Source: Streptomyces spiroverticillatus
GTDB lineage: Bacteria > Actinomycetota > Actinomycetes > Streptomycetales > Streptomycetaceae
DNA length: 64,000 bases
Assembly (NCBI GenBank): GCA_014650415.1
Contig: BMUX01000012.1
Span: forward strand, 192,419-256,418
Reading direction: 5' to 3'
The position numbers and the translations under genes are program-made. Shown here one piece after another: positions 33,294 through 42,688 of this stretch (the first letter of the stretch is position 1; every line of letters begins with the position of its first letter). The notes under the pieces are model-generated. The model searched no databases. It had not been told where the DNA came from and saw only the letters and a list, made by a program, of their open reading frames with translations.

Positions 33294-36200
33294 ATGGTCG
33301 TGCCCAGTCACGGAGCAGGCAGCGGACGCCGTGCCGACAACGACAAGGACCACCCCGCGCCGGACGAGACGGCGCAAAGACTCACCGCACTGCTGCTCAT
33401 CGAGCAGCGGGCCGTCGATCCGGGTACGGTGCCGACTCCGCAGTCGAACGGGCCCGGGGGCGCGTCGCCTGCCAGGTGGCTCGGCCCCGCGGCGGCGCTG
33501 GCGGCAGGTGAACCCCGGCGTGCACTGGCCCTGTTGAACGGGCTCGGGCCGGATGCGGGGCCGGCGCCCTCCCGGGGGCACGAGGAAGACCCGCTCGCGC
33601 GTGCCCTGGAGGCCGCAGCCTCGGCGATGGACGTCAACTGGCAGCCCGGTTGCTCTCTCGTACCCCTGCGTCCGGAAGCGCTCGCCGCCCATCGTGGTGT
33701 CGAGGAGTCCCTCACCTCCCTCCCGGACGACCGGCTGCGTCTGTGCGCGCACCTCGCGGGACAGCACATCCCCGTCCTGCTCTCCGCCCGGACGACGCTC
33801 GGACACGTCCTGCGCGTGGCAGCGGCCCGGGAGCAGTCCGCACGGTACGGGGTGCTGCCGCCCCACGGATCGGACGAGGACCTGCCGCAGGCACGGCGCG
33901 CAGCGCTGCACTGGTTCGACGAGCTGTACGAGAAGGTCGCCGCATCGGGCCACCGCGATGCCGCGGCGTGTCATCGGCTGCTCGCCGCAGACCTCCGGGT
34001 CCGGGCGGGCCACAGGCCGGGCGCTGAGCTCCTGCTGGACCAGAGCCTGCGGTACGCCACCGCCACCGCCAGCCCGGCCACGGCAGGCCTGGCGGCCCTC
34101 CTCACCGGCGACTGGTGGCTGGGTGCGCCCGGTGCGGCGGAGCAGTGCACTGCCGTGGCCGAGGCGCCCCCACGGCGCGCACTGGCCCGTGCCGCCCATC
34201 AGTACACGCAGGCTGAATCGCTGTACCGGCAGGCGGGATCCCGGCGCGGCCAGGCTGCAGCGCTGCTGCGGCTCGCCCACGTACAGCGTCTGAACAACGA
34301 CGCCGCCGCCTGCCGCGCCACCGTCGACCGTGCTCATGAACTGGCCGTCGCGGCGGGCGACGGGGCATGCGTCGCGCTGCTGCGCGTCCACCGGATGCTC
34401 GATGGGATCGCGGCGGGCGAGGACGAGAGCGGCGAGGGCCCGGAGCAGGTCGTGCACTGGGCGCAGACCGTCGGCAGCGCGTCGTGGCTGCGCGGACTGC
34501 GCGAACTGGTGCTGCAACGCTCGGAGTTCTGGAGCGACCAAGGCGAAGTCGTCCTCAGCAGCCGCGCTTCACAACTGGCCCGACGGCTCTCCCCGCAAGA
34601 AGACGGAACCGCTTCCGGCGGTGCGGCAGCGGACAACCCCGCCGTTACGTCCGAAACGGCGCCCTTGCTGCGCGCCCGTCACCGGCTCTCCGGCATCGTC
34701 CTCACCGACCTGGAACTGCAGGACCGACTGGCCCGCCTGCGGAACACGTCCCGGCAGGGCCGGGAGCCCGGCCTGGCCGACTCCCTCGGTGTCATCCAGT
34801 GTGCGGAGGTCTTCCACCAGCAGGCGTGCGCCCTGCGCGACCCGGACATGATGGCCGCCTCCCGCTCGCGCATCGAGCTCGCGATCGGCGTGGGCACGAA
34901 GCTGACGATCGCTGCCGAAGAGCTGCATGCCCTCCTCGGCATGCTCCGCGCCGACCTCGTCTCCTGCACGGCCCAGGAGACCTTCTTCCGGTCCCGCCGG
35001 GCCCGTTCGGCCGGACTGGAGCAAGAGGCAGAGCAGCTCGCGCGGCAAGCTCTGGCGCAGGCCGACTCGATCCCCGACGAGGTCCTGCGGGCAGTCCTGC
35101 GCTGCGCGACCCTCGCCGACCTGCGGGAAGGGAAGGCCGCCGAAGCGGAGGCACAGGCGGTCGAGCCGCACCTGTCCGCGATCCAGGCGGCCGGACTCTG
35201 GCTACGACTGCGCCACCCCGACCGCGCGGCGGAACACGCTCGTACGATCGGCCGACGCGGCCCGGACCCGGACCATCCCTGGGAGCTGCCCGCGATCAGG
35301 GCCGAACTCGCCCTGGCCCGAGGTGCCCACGACGAGGCCGTGCACCAGGCACACCAGGGCCTTGAGGCCTACCAGGCCCATTCCGTACGTCTCGCCAGGG
35401 ACGCCTTGCGGGCCTCCTTCGCCGACGACCCGGTGGTGGCCGGTCTCCACCACGCGGCAGTGCTCTCCTCCCTCGCCAGGGGCGGGGACTCCGCCGCAGC
35501 CGACTCCTTCGCCGCAGCCGAGCGTGGACGCGTCGGCTTCCTGGGGACCGTGGGAGCCCGGGATGCCGCAGGCAGTGACGCTGCGGCCCAGGAGACCGTG
35601 ACGAACTGGCTCGCGGCCGAGACACGCTGGTCGGCCGAGTACGAGGAACAGGCGGCAGCCCTCCGCAGCGAGACGGCAAAGGGCCCGGCCGCCGGGCCGC
35701 ACAGCGCTCCCCGACAGGCCCGTATCGACGAGGTGGGAAGGGCACTGAACACCGCCGAGGCGGAAGTCCGCAGGAAGGTGCCCGCAGCGCTGGGTGCCTC
35801 CGTCACCGGGTCCCTGCCGGACGCGGCCGCGGTGGCCGAGGCACTGCCTCCCGGCGTGCTGCTCCTCTCGTACCACCTCTACGACGACGACCTGATCGGG
35901 TGGGCGATGACGCACGGAACGCTCCGTGCCGAGCGCCTCAACTGCTGGCAGCACCGCGTGGTGGCCGCCGCGAGGCGCTTTCGCGACTGGTGCGCCACGG
36001 GTGGCCGCAGGGGCGCGGAGCAGGACGGCAGGTGGCTGAGCGAGGTGCTGCTGCGGCCTGCCGCCGCCCAACTGGCCAACCACCACAAGGTGATCGTCGT
36101 CCCTCCCGCCTCGCTCTCCCTGCTGCCCTTCCACGCACTGCCCTGGGACGGCGACGTACTCGCCGCCACCCATGACGTCTCCTACCTTCCTTCGGCCACC

Positions 36201-36965
36201 CTCCTGGCCCGCAACCGGAACCGGCCCCCGGACCGGCCCTGGGCGGAACTCTCCGCCCTCCTGGTGGGCGACCCCGCGAGCGACCCGAGTCACGGCCTCG
36301 CGGAGCTGCCGGGCACGGCGGCGGAAGCGGTGGAGATCGCCCGGCTGCTGCCCCGCCACCGCCTGCTCACAGGAGCCGCAGCACACCGCGGCGCCCTCCT
36401 CGCAGCGGCACCGGGCTGCTCGGTGCTGCATCTGGCCACCCACGGCTTCGTCGACGAACTGGCCCCGAACCGCAGCAGGTTGAAGCTCGCCGGTCATGAC
36501 TTCCTCGGCCTGGCAGACCTGCTGGTCGCGGCGCACGCCCCGCAACTGCTGATGCTGTCGGCCTGCGACACCGGGCGCGGCACCGCCACGGCGGGCGGCG
36601 ACGTCCTGGGGCTCACCAGGGCCGCGCTGATCACCGGGGCACGCCATGCCGTGGTCTCCCTCTGGCCGGTGAGCGACAGCACCGGATGCCTCGTGATCAC
36701 CAGGACGTACCGGCAGCTCGTCCACGCCGGCACGATCTCCGTCGGTACGGCACTGGCCCGTGCCCAGCGCGAGGTACGCGAGCTCTCCGGGCCCGAGCGG
36801 CGGCAGGAATTCCGGGCCCTGGCGGAGCACGCCGGTGTCCGTCCGGGGCCGGCCCGGCGAGACCGGAGCTGGGAAGCGGCCAGGGACAGCGAGCCGCTCG
36901 CCCAGGTGCATGCCGAGGACCGGCACCCGTACCACTGGGCGCCCTTCATCCACGTGGGGGTTTGA
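33294..36965 (+). CDS. TPR-CHAT protease (caspase-fold)
   Basis: A 1223-residue protein. Residues ~200-900 are helical hairpins of TPR type. The C-terminal ~330 residues are a CHAT domain: LSLLPFHALPWDG, then HLATHGF with the catalytic His near residue 1050 and LLMLSACDTG with the catalytic Cys near 1090, ending in HPYHWAPFIHVG. Both dyad residues are intact, so it should be an active cysteine protease whose TPR part senses or docks a partner. GGGGAAGCC precedes ATG 33294. The caspase gene starts one base after its stop. Confidence 0.92.
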   Translation: MVVPSHGAGSGRRADNDKDHPAPDETAQRLTALLLIEQRAVDPGTVPTPQSNGPGGASPARWLGPAAALAAGEPRRALALLNGLGPDAGPAPSRGHEEDPLARALEAAASAMDVNWQPGCSLVPLRPEALAAHRGVEESLTSLPDDRLRLCAHLAGQHIPVLLSARTTLGHVLRVAAAREQSARYGVLPPHGSDEDLPQARRAALHWFDELYEKVAASGHRDAAACHRLLAADLRVRAGHRPGAELLLDQSLRYATATASPATAGLAALLTGDWWLGAPGAAEQCTAVAEAPPRRALARAAHQYTQAESLYRQAGSRRGQAAALLRLAHVQRLNNDAAACRATVDRAHELAVAAGDGACVALLRVHRMLDGIAAGEDESGEGPEQVVHWAQTVGSASWLRGLRELVLQRSEFWSDQGEVVLSSRASQLARRLSPQEDGTASGGAAADNPAVTSETAPLLRARHRLSGIVLTDLELQDRLARLRNTSRQGREPGLADSLGVIQCAEVFHQQACALRDPDMMAASRSRIELAIGVGTKLTIAAEELHALLGMLRADLVSCTAQETFFRSRRARSAGLEQEAEQLARQALAQADSIPDEVLRAVLRCATLADLREGKAAEAEAQAVEPHLSAIQAAGLWLRLRHPDRAAEHARTIGRRGPDPDHPWELPAIRAELALARGAHDEAVHQAHQGLEAYQAHSVRLARDALRASFADDPVVAGLHHAAVLSSLARGGDSAAADSFAAAERGRVGFLGTVGARDAAGSDAAAQETVTNWLAAETRWSAEYEEQAAALRSETAKGPAAGPHSAPRQARIDEVGRALNTAEAEVRRKVPAALGASVTGSLPDAAAVAEALPPGVLLLSYHLYDDDLIGWAMTHGTLRAERLNCWQHRVVAAARRFRDWCATGGRRGAEQDGRWLSEVLLRPAAAQLANHHKVIVVPPASLSLLPFHALPWDGDVLAATHDVSYLPSATLLARNRNRPPDRPWAELSALLVGDPASDPSHGLAELPGTAAEAVEIARLLPRHRLLTGAAAHRGALLAAAPGCSVLHLATHGFVDELAPNRSRLKLAGHDFLGLADLLVAAHAPQLLMLSACDTGRGTATAGGDVLGLTRAALITGARHAVVSLWPVSDSTGCLVITRTYRQLVHAGTISVGTALARAQREVRELSGPERRQEFRALAEHAGVRPGPARRDRSWEAARDSEPLAQVHAEDRHPYHWAPFIHVGV

Positions 36966-38930
36966 GTGACATCACGAGCGCTGCTGATCGGCGCCCAGAC
37001 CTACGGCCTGACCGGAGTGCACCGGGACGTGCACCTCATGCGGACAGTGCTGAGGGAGCACGGCTTCACGGACGTACGGACCCGCACGGAGGACCAGGCC
37101 GACTACGCGGGCATCAAGGAGGGCCTGGACCTCCTCGACGCTGCCACACAGCAGGACGACCCCGTGGTCGTCTATTACTCGGGGCACGGCGCCCTCCTCG
37201 GCCGGCTGCAGTACCTGGTGCCCGTCGACATGGAGTCCAGCACCCCGACGGACTTCCGCGGACTCCTCGCGGAGGAACTCACCGCCGCCGTCCGACGGCT
37301 CGCCCTCAAGACCACCAACATCACCGTGATCCTGGACTGCTGCCACTCCGCAGGGACAGTCCGGGAAGGGGCGCAGACCCCGGCGCGCCGGACACTGAAA
37401 TCCGTCGGACTGCCCCGTGTCGCACACGACGCAGCGCTCGTCCGGGCGTCCGGACTCACCGTCCCCGGCGACCCTCTGGTTCCCGGTGTCGTACGCCTGG
37501 TGGCCTGCCAGCAGCACGATTTTGCGTACGAGGCCGAACTGCGCCCGGGATCGGGCCGCCAGGGGGTGTTCACGGCGGCCCTGGCGGACCTCCTCGCCCA
37601 GCGGCACAGCGCACGGGTGCCGTGGTCGGTGCTGATGTCCCGGATCCGCGACCGCATCGCCCAGCAGCAGATACGCCAGTGGCCCGACGCCGGGGGACCC
37701 TGGGGGCGGCTGCCCTTCACCACGGAGGAGCCGGCCGAGCCCGAGCGGCTGCCGCTGACGCGCAGGGACGGCCGGTTCCTCGTACCCGGCGGTGCCGTGT
37801 TCGGCCTCGGGGAGTGCGACACCGTCAGCATGGTCCTCCCCGGTGGCGACCCGGGCGAGACGACGGAGGCCGAACCAGGGCCTTTGGCAGCGGAGATCCG
37901 TGTCCCGGCGACGGTGTACGGGCTGAGTGCGGGCGACGCCCTGCTCAGCCCCCGGCCGGAGGAGGCCACCTGCGACCGGACGGACGTCGACCGCCCACCG
38001 GTCACGGCGGGCGAACTGCGCACCGCCCTGCTGCCGCCGGGCTCCTACGCGTTGCCGGTACGGGTCCACGACCGCAGGCGCGTGGCCGTCGACGCCGAGG
38101 GCCCCTTCGCGGACGCACTGCGCGAAGGGATCGCACGCTGCCCACGGCTGACCTGCACCGAAGAGGAACGGGAGGTGTTCGCCACCGTCCGGGTCCGCGA
38201 CGGAAGGTACGAAGTACGGAACCCGGAGGGCCGGCCCTGGCGGGCACCGTCGCCGGTGAACCCGGCCGACCCGTCCCCGACGATCACCCTGCTGGAGGAA
38301 TTGGCCCGAGGAGACCGCGTGCGGCAGTTGCGCACCCCCGAGGGATCGGCCCTGCTGCACTCCGTACCGGAGATCCTCGTCGAGCGGGAGCACGCGACCG
38401 GCGACGGCGCCAGGCGACCGCTCGCCCCGGAGGGGGAGTTCCTGTACGACGGCGACCGCTACTGGGTGACCGTGACGAACACCTCCGACGCACCGCTCCA
38501 CTTCTGGGTCGTCGGTGTGGGACTGAGCGGCCGCACCGCCCTGATCACCAACGACCAACCGAGCGGCTACCGGCTCGAACCCCGGGACGCCGAACACGGC
38601 AGCAGCCGTACAACCCCCGGGGTGAAGGTGTACTGGCCGTCCGACGTACCCGAGCAGGGACCGTGCCGGGAGACCATCCACGTCCTCGTCGGCGACCGGC
38701 AGATGGACCTCGGCGGGCTGGCCTCGCGCACGGACTTCGAGCGCTCCGTGCGCGCGGGGGACTCCGCCCTGGAGGCGCTGCTCACGGAGGTCTGGGACGG
38801 CGTCCGGGACCAACAGCCCGTGGCGGGGGACGAGTTCCACTACCGGGTACGGACCGTGCACGCGCAGGCGGTGCCACCCTCGTCGGCACGCGGCCGGTCA
38901 ACTACCCAGGGAAGAAAGGGTGGTTGGTGA
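36966..38930 (+). CDS. Caspase-like (C14) peptidase with C-terminal DUF4384-like region
   Basis: A 654-residue protein beginning GTG directly after the CHAT stop (TGA-GTG). The N-terminal ~250 residues are a caspase domain: LIGAQTYGLTGVHRDV, YYSGHGALL with catalytic His near residue 73, and VILDCCHSAG with catalytic Cys near 126. The remainder is beta-rich; DGDRYWVTVTNTSDAPLHFWVVGV near residue 500 resembles the DUF4384 module often fused to prokaryotic caspases. Direct coupling to the CHAT gene suggests a cascade of two caspase-fold proteases. Confidence 0.9.
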   Translation: MTSRALLIGAQTYGLTGVHRDVHLMRTVLREHGFTDVRTRTEDQADYAGIKEGLDLLDAATQQDDPVVVYYSGHGALLGRLQYLVPVDMESSTPTDFRGLLAEELTAAVRRLALKTTNITVILDCCHSAGTVREGAQTPARRTLKSVGLPRVAHDAALVRASGLTVPGDPLVPGVVRLVACQQHDFAYEAELRPGSGRQGVFTAALADLLAQRHSARVPWSVLMSRIRDRIAQQQIRQWPDAGGPWGRLPFTTEEPAEPERLPLTRRDGRFLVPGGAVFGLGECDTVSMVLPGGDPGETTEAEPGPLAAEIRVPATVYGLSAGDALLSPRPEEATCDRTDVDRPPVTAGELRTALLPPGSYALPVRVHDRRRVAVDAEGPFADALREGIARCPRLTCTEEEREVFATVRVRDGRYEVRNPEGRPWRAPSPVNPADPSPTITLLEELARGDRVRQLRTPEGSALLHSVPEILVEREHATGDGARRPLAPEGEFLYDGDRYWVTVTNTSDAPLHFWVVGVGLSGRTALITNDQPSGYRLEPRDAEHGSSRTTPGVKVYWPSDVPEQGPCRETIHVLVGDRQMDLGGLASRTDFERSVRAGDSALEALLTEVWDGVRDQQPVAGDEFHYRVRTVHAQAVPPSSARGRSTTQGRKGGW

Positions 38931-39003
38931 CACGCCGGTGGATATGCTGACAAGTACGCGAGTGCCGGAGAGGTACGCAGAGGCCCGTGCGGGAGGTGCT
39001 GTC

Positions 39004-39735
39004 GTGCCGTCACACAGGTCCACCACGGGGCCGGAATCCGCCGCCCGCTGGCCGCACGGCACCTTCCTGGCCGAGCTCTCCGTCTCCCCGGCGGCCACGA
39101 AGTCCCTGCTCTGCCTGGGGACACCGCACACGTACGACCAGGGGGAGATCCTGCTCGCCGAAGGGCGGGTCGAGACCTTCGTACTGCTGCTGATGAGCGG
39201 CGTCACCAAGGTCACCGCCCTCATGGAGAACGGGGACACCGCCCTCCTCGCCGTACGCCTCGGCGGTGACCTGGTGGGGGAGTTCGCGGCGTTCGACGAC
39301 AGACCGAGATCCGCCACGGTCACCGCCGCGGGCAAGGTCGTCGCACGGCGCATCGGACAGCGGGACTTCCTCGGCTGCCTCGACGGGCACCCCGCCGCCG
39401 CGATGGCCGTCAGCCGCATGCTCGTGCGCAAGAACCGCTGGTCGGTGCGGCGCAGGGCCGACTTCGGCGGCAGCCCGGTGGCCATCCGGGTGGCCCGGGT
39501 CCTGGTCGACCTCGTCGAGGACTACGGACAGCCGCGACGCGGCGGTGCGCTGACCGGGCCGCGCCTCACCCAGGCCGAGGTCGCGGGACTGGTGGGTGCG
39601 AGGGAGCGGAGGGTGCACCACGTGCTAGGCGAACTCGCGGAACGGGGAGTCATCGAGGTCGGCTACAGCCGGGTGACCGTCCTGTCGCTGAACGAACTGC
39701 GGGATGCCGCACGACTGTGGGAACCGGGCGGCTGA
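39004..39735 (+). CDS. Crp/Fnr-family regulator with intact cyclic-nucleotide site
   Basis: A 243-residue protein. The effector domain carries TYDQGEILLAEG and a phosphate-binding cassette reading GDLVGEFAAFDDRPRSATV near residues 89-107, with the Glu and Arg that bind the cyclic phosphate and ribose in CAP. The C-terminal winged helix (LTQAEVAGLVGARERRVHHV) should bind DNA. GTG at 39004 has GGGAGG 7 nt upstream; ATG 38944 is a longer alternative with a poor site. The gene follows the caspase gene and precedes a cyclase-like gene, so ligand and sensor may be encoded side by side. Confidence 0.85.
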   Translation: MPSHRSTTGPESAARWPHGTFLAELSVSPAATKSLLCLGTPHTYDQGEILLAEGRVETFVLLLMSGVTKVTALMENGDTALLAVRLGGDLVGEFAAFDDRPRSATVTAAGKVVARRIGQRDFLGCLDGHPAAAMAVSRMLVRKNRWSVRRRADFGGSPVAIRVARVLVDLVEDYGQPRRGGALTGPRLTQAEVAGLVGARERRVHHVLGELAERGVIEVGYSRVTVLSLNELRDAARLWEPGG

Positions 39736-39767
39736 CGGACCGGAAGCTGGAAGGGGAAGCCAGGATC

Positions 39768-41063
39768 ATGACTGCCGCAGACTCGGAGGACACCGCCTTC
39801 CCGGACGTACTGGCCGCTGTGGACCTGCTCGCCGTCGACGGAGCGGTGCCCAAGGGGGGCGAGGCCCCGGCCGACAGGCTGGGCGGCGCCTCGCTGGGAC
39901 GCCCACTCGCGTACTCCCTCTCCCATACGGCCACGGACGCGCACCACGACGTACTCCTCTGCTTCCCCTTCGACCTGGAGGAGCCGGCGGAGGCTCTCGG
40001 CTACCAGGAGGCCACCCTCACCGTCCGGTTCGAGGACGAGGCGTACGCACGGTCCCTGTACCCGGCAGCGGCCACGACCACGGCTGACGGCGCGGAGATC
40101 TCCGCGTTCGGGCTCGGCCAGAACCGGCTGCGCTGGACCTTCCGGGCCCCCGGTCGCGGCGGAATCCTCCGGCCCGACGGCCGCTGGGCCCAGACCGTCG
40201 TACGCCTCCCGGCCACCTCGGACGCCGTCTCCGGGCAACTGGACCTGAGCGTGGTGACCGTGCAGCCGGTGCTCGGCGGTCTCCTGCGGCGCCGCGAAGC
40301 ACAGGCGGTGACCGGGACGCGATTTTGGATCCCGGCCGAGGACGCCTGGCGGTCGACGACCGGAATCACCGAGGACGGCATGCTGCCGGGCACCTGGGCG
40401 CTGGCACGCCACGAGGACGACGAAGCCGACGAGACCGCCGGGGAGCCGGCGCGCGAAGAGCTGCCACCGGGGCTCCGCAGGCTGTGCCTCGCCGTGGACA
40501 TAGAGAAGTACAGCGCGCGCGACACCGCGGACATGATCCGCCTGCAACGCGTGCTGCTGCACACACTGCGGACGGCCTGCCGACGTGCCGGTGTGGACTG
40601 GCACCGTTGCGGACGGCAGGCCCAGGGCGACGGCTACCTCCTGGTCCTGGAACCGGGCATCGACGAATCCCGGGTCGTACCCGCCCTGCTGGCAGGCCTG
40701 GCCGGCGCACTGGCCGAGGCGAACGCGCACGCGGCCACCGAGGACGTACGCATGCGCGCGGGCCTGCACCAGGGCATCGTCCACGAAGCGGACAGCGGGT
40801 ACGCGGGCAACGCGGTGATCCTCCTCTTCCGTGTCCTCGACTCCGACGCCGTCCGCCGGACCCTCGCCGAGACCGGCTCCACCCACCTGGTGGCCGCCTT
40901 CTCGGACGCGCTCTACCACGACCTCGTCGCCCACGGGTACGCAGGACTGTCCGCCCAGGGCTTCCAGCGCGTCGAGATCGAGATCAAGGCCAAGAACTTC
41001 ACCGGCGTGGCGTGGATCCGCGCGGTACGGCCACCGCGGAATCACCAAGAGGCGCACGGATGA
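39768..41063 (+). CDS. Class III nucleotidyl-cyclase-like protein with unknown N-terminal domain
   Basis: A 431-residue protein. The N-terminal ~210 residues are beta-rich and unrecognised. The C-terminal ~190 residues show a class III cyclase layout: CLAVDIEKYSARD (first metal Asp, about 243), QGDGYLLVLE (second metal Asp, about 286), then MRAGLHQGIVH and YAGNAVILLFRV. The purine-selecting Lys of KxxGD is Gln here and the transition-state Asn appears to be Ile, while the following Arg is kept. It may therefore make a different cyclic nucleotide or be a non-catalytic sensor. It lies 32 bp after the Crp/Fnr gene. Confidence 0.7.
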   Translation: MTAADSEDTAFPDVLAAVDLLAVDGAVPKGGEAPADRLGGASLGRPLAYSLSHTATDAHHDVLLCFPFDLEEPAEALGYQEATLTVRFEDEAYARSLYPAAATTTADGAEISAFGLGQNRLRWTFRAPGRGGILRPDGRWAQTVVRLPATSDAVSGQLDLSVVTVQPVLGGLLRRREAQAVTGTRFWIPAEDAWRSTTGITEDGMLPGTWALARHEDDEADETAGEPAREELPPGLRRLCLAVDIEKYSARDTADMIRLQRVLLHTLRTACRRAGVDWHRCGRQAQGDGYLLVLEPGIDESRVVPALLAGLAGALAEANAHAATEDVRMRAGLHQGIVHEADSGYAGNAVILLFRVLDSDAVRRTLAETGSTHLVAAFSDALYHDLVAHGYAGLSAQGFQRVEIEIKAKNFTGVAWIRAVRPPRNHQEAHG

Positions 41064-41098
41064 GGTTGCCCGGAGCGCAACGCGCCGTCCGGGCAACC
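41064..41098. terminator. Bidirectional terminator between cyclase-like and aldehyde dehydrogenase genes
   Basis: A perfect 11-bp stem (41064-41074 with 41088-41098) and a 13-nt loop sit exactly between two convergent stop codons. Confidence 0.85.
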
Positions 41099-41109
41099 GA
41101 GGCGAAGCT

Positions 41110-42633
41110 CTAGAAGAACCCGAGCTTCTTGGGGCTGTAGGAAACCAGAAGGTTCTTCGTCTGCTGGTAGTGGTCCAGCATCATCTTGTGCGTCTCGCGG
41201 CCGATGCCGGACTGCTTGTAGCCGCCGAAGGCGGCGTGTGCCGGGTAGGCGTGGTAGCAGTTGGTCCAGACGCGGCCCGCCTGGATGGTGCGGCCCGCCC
41301 GGTAGGCGGTGTTCATGTCGCGGGTCCACACGCCCGCCCCGAGCCCGTACAGGGTGTCGTTGGCGGTCTTCATCGCGTCGTCGAAGTCGGTGAAGGAGGT
41401 GACGGCGACGACCGGGCCGAAGATCTCCTCCTGGAAGACCCGCATCCGGTTGTCGCCCTCGAAGATGGTGGGCTGCACGTAGTAGCCGCCCTCCAACTCG
41501 CCGCCGTGCTCGATGCGCTGACCGCCCGTCAGGATTTTTGCGCCCTCCTGCTGGCCGATGTCCAGGTAGGACAGGATCTTCTGGAGCTGGTCGTTGGAGG
41601 CCTGCGCCCCGATCATCGTGTCCGTGTCCAGGGGGTGGCCCGGCTTGATGAGTTCGGTGCGGGCGATGGCGGCTTCGAGGAACTCGCTGTAGTGCCCGCG
41701 CTGGATGAGTGCACGCGAGGGACAGGTGCACACCTCGCCCTGGTTGAGGGCGAACATGGTGAACCCTTCGAGCGCCTTGTCGCGGAAGTCGTCGTCCGCG
41801 CTCCAGACGTCGTCGAAGAAGATGTTCGGGCTCTTCCCGCCGAGTTCCAGGGTGACCGGCTTGATGTTCTCCGAGGCGTACTGCATGATCAGCCGCCCCG
41901 TCGTGGTCTCTCCGGTGAACGCGATCTTCGCGACCCGCGGGCTGGACGCGAGAGGCTTGCCCGCCTCCACGCCGAAGCCGTTGACGATGTTCACCACGCC
42001 CGGCGGCAGCAGGTCGGCGATCAGGCTCATCCAGTAGTGGATGGAGGCGGGCGTCTGCTCGGCGGGCTTGAGGACGACGGCGTTTCCTGCCGCCAGCGCC
42101 GGCGCCAGTTTCCAGGTCGCCATCAGGATGGGGAAGTTCCACGGGATGATCTGGCCGACGACGCCCAGCGGCTCGTGGAAGTGGTACGCGACCGTTTCGT
42201 CGTCCAGCTCGCTGAGAGAGCCCTCCTGGCCGCGCAGGGCGCCCGCGAAGTACCGGAAGTGGTCGATGGCCAGGGGGATGTCGGCGGCCAGGGTCTCGCG
42301 GACCGGCTTGCCGTTCTCCCAGCTCTCCGCGACCGCCAGCTCCTCCAGGTGCGCCTCCATCCGGTCGGCGATCTTCAGGAGTACGTTCGCGCGCTCGCCG
42401 GGTGCGGTGCGTCCCCAGCCGGGGGCCGCGGCGTGCGCGGCGTCCAGGGCGAGTTCGACGTCCTCGGCGGTGCCGCGTGCCACCGCGGTGAAGGGGAGAC
42501 CGTTCACCGGGCTCGGGTTCTCGAAGTAGCCGCCGCGCACCGGGGCGACGTACTCGCCGCCGATCCAGTGGTCGTAGCGGCTCTGGTACGACATGATCGC
42601 GCCGTCGCTGCCGGGGGCGGAGTATCGGGTCAT
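41110..42633 (-). CDS. NAD-dependent aldehyde dehydrogenase (acetaldehyde-type)
   Basis: A 507-residue protein of the usual ALDH length. PWNFPILMATWKLAPAL, AFTGETTTG (NAD site), LELGGKSPNIFF (general base Glu) and NQGEVCTCPSRA (catalytic Cys) are all present. IFGPVVAV and FGGYKQSGIGRE complete the family pattern, closest to ExaC/AldB/AcoD-type aldehyde dehydrogenases that oxidise acetaldehyde or other short aldehydes. GGAGG precedes ATG 42633. The upstream GAF regulator and the palindrome at 42705-42719 suggest local control. Confidence 0.93.
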   Translation of the reverse strand: MTRYSAPGSDGAIMSYQSRYDHWIGGEYVAPVRGGYFENPSPVNGLPFTAVARGTAEDVELALDAAHAAAPGWGRTAPGERANVLLKIADRMEAHLEELAVAESWENGKPVRETLAADIPLAIDHFRYFAGALRGQEGSLSELDDETVAYHFHEPLGVVGQIIPWNFPILMATWKLAPALAAGNAVVLKPAEQTPASIHYWMSLIADLLPPGVVNIVNGFGVEAGKPLASSPRVAKIAFTGETTTGRLIMQYASENIKPVTLELGGKSPNIFFDDVWSADDDFRDKALEGFTMFALNQGEVCTCPSRALIQRGHYSEFLEAAIARTELIKPGHPLDTDTMIGAQASNDQLQKILSYLDIGQQEGAKILTGGQRIEHGGELEGGYYVQPTIFEGDNRMRVFQEEIFGPVVAVTSFTDFDDAMKTANDTLYGLGAGVWTRDMNTAYRAGRTIQAGRVWTNCYHAYPAHAAFGGYKQSGIGRETHKMMLDHYQQTKNLLVSYSPKKLGFF

Positions 42634-42688
42634 GGCACGGCCTCCTTCGGGCGGTGCCGCCCGCCGTTGGACGGCACCGGCAGGGACG

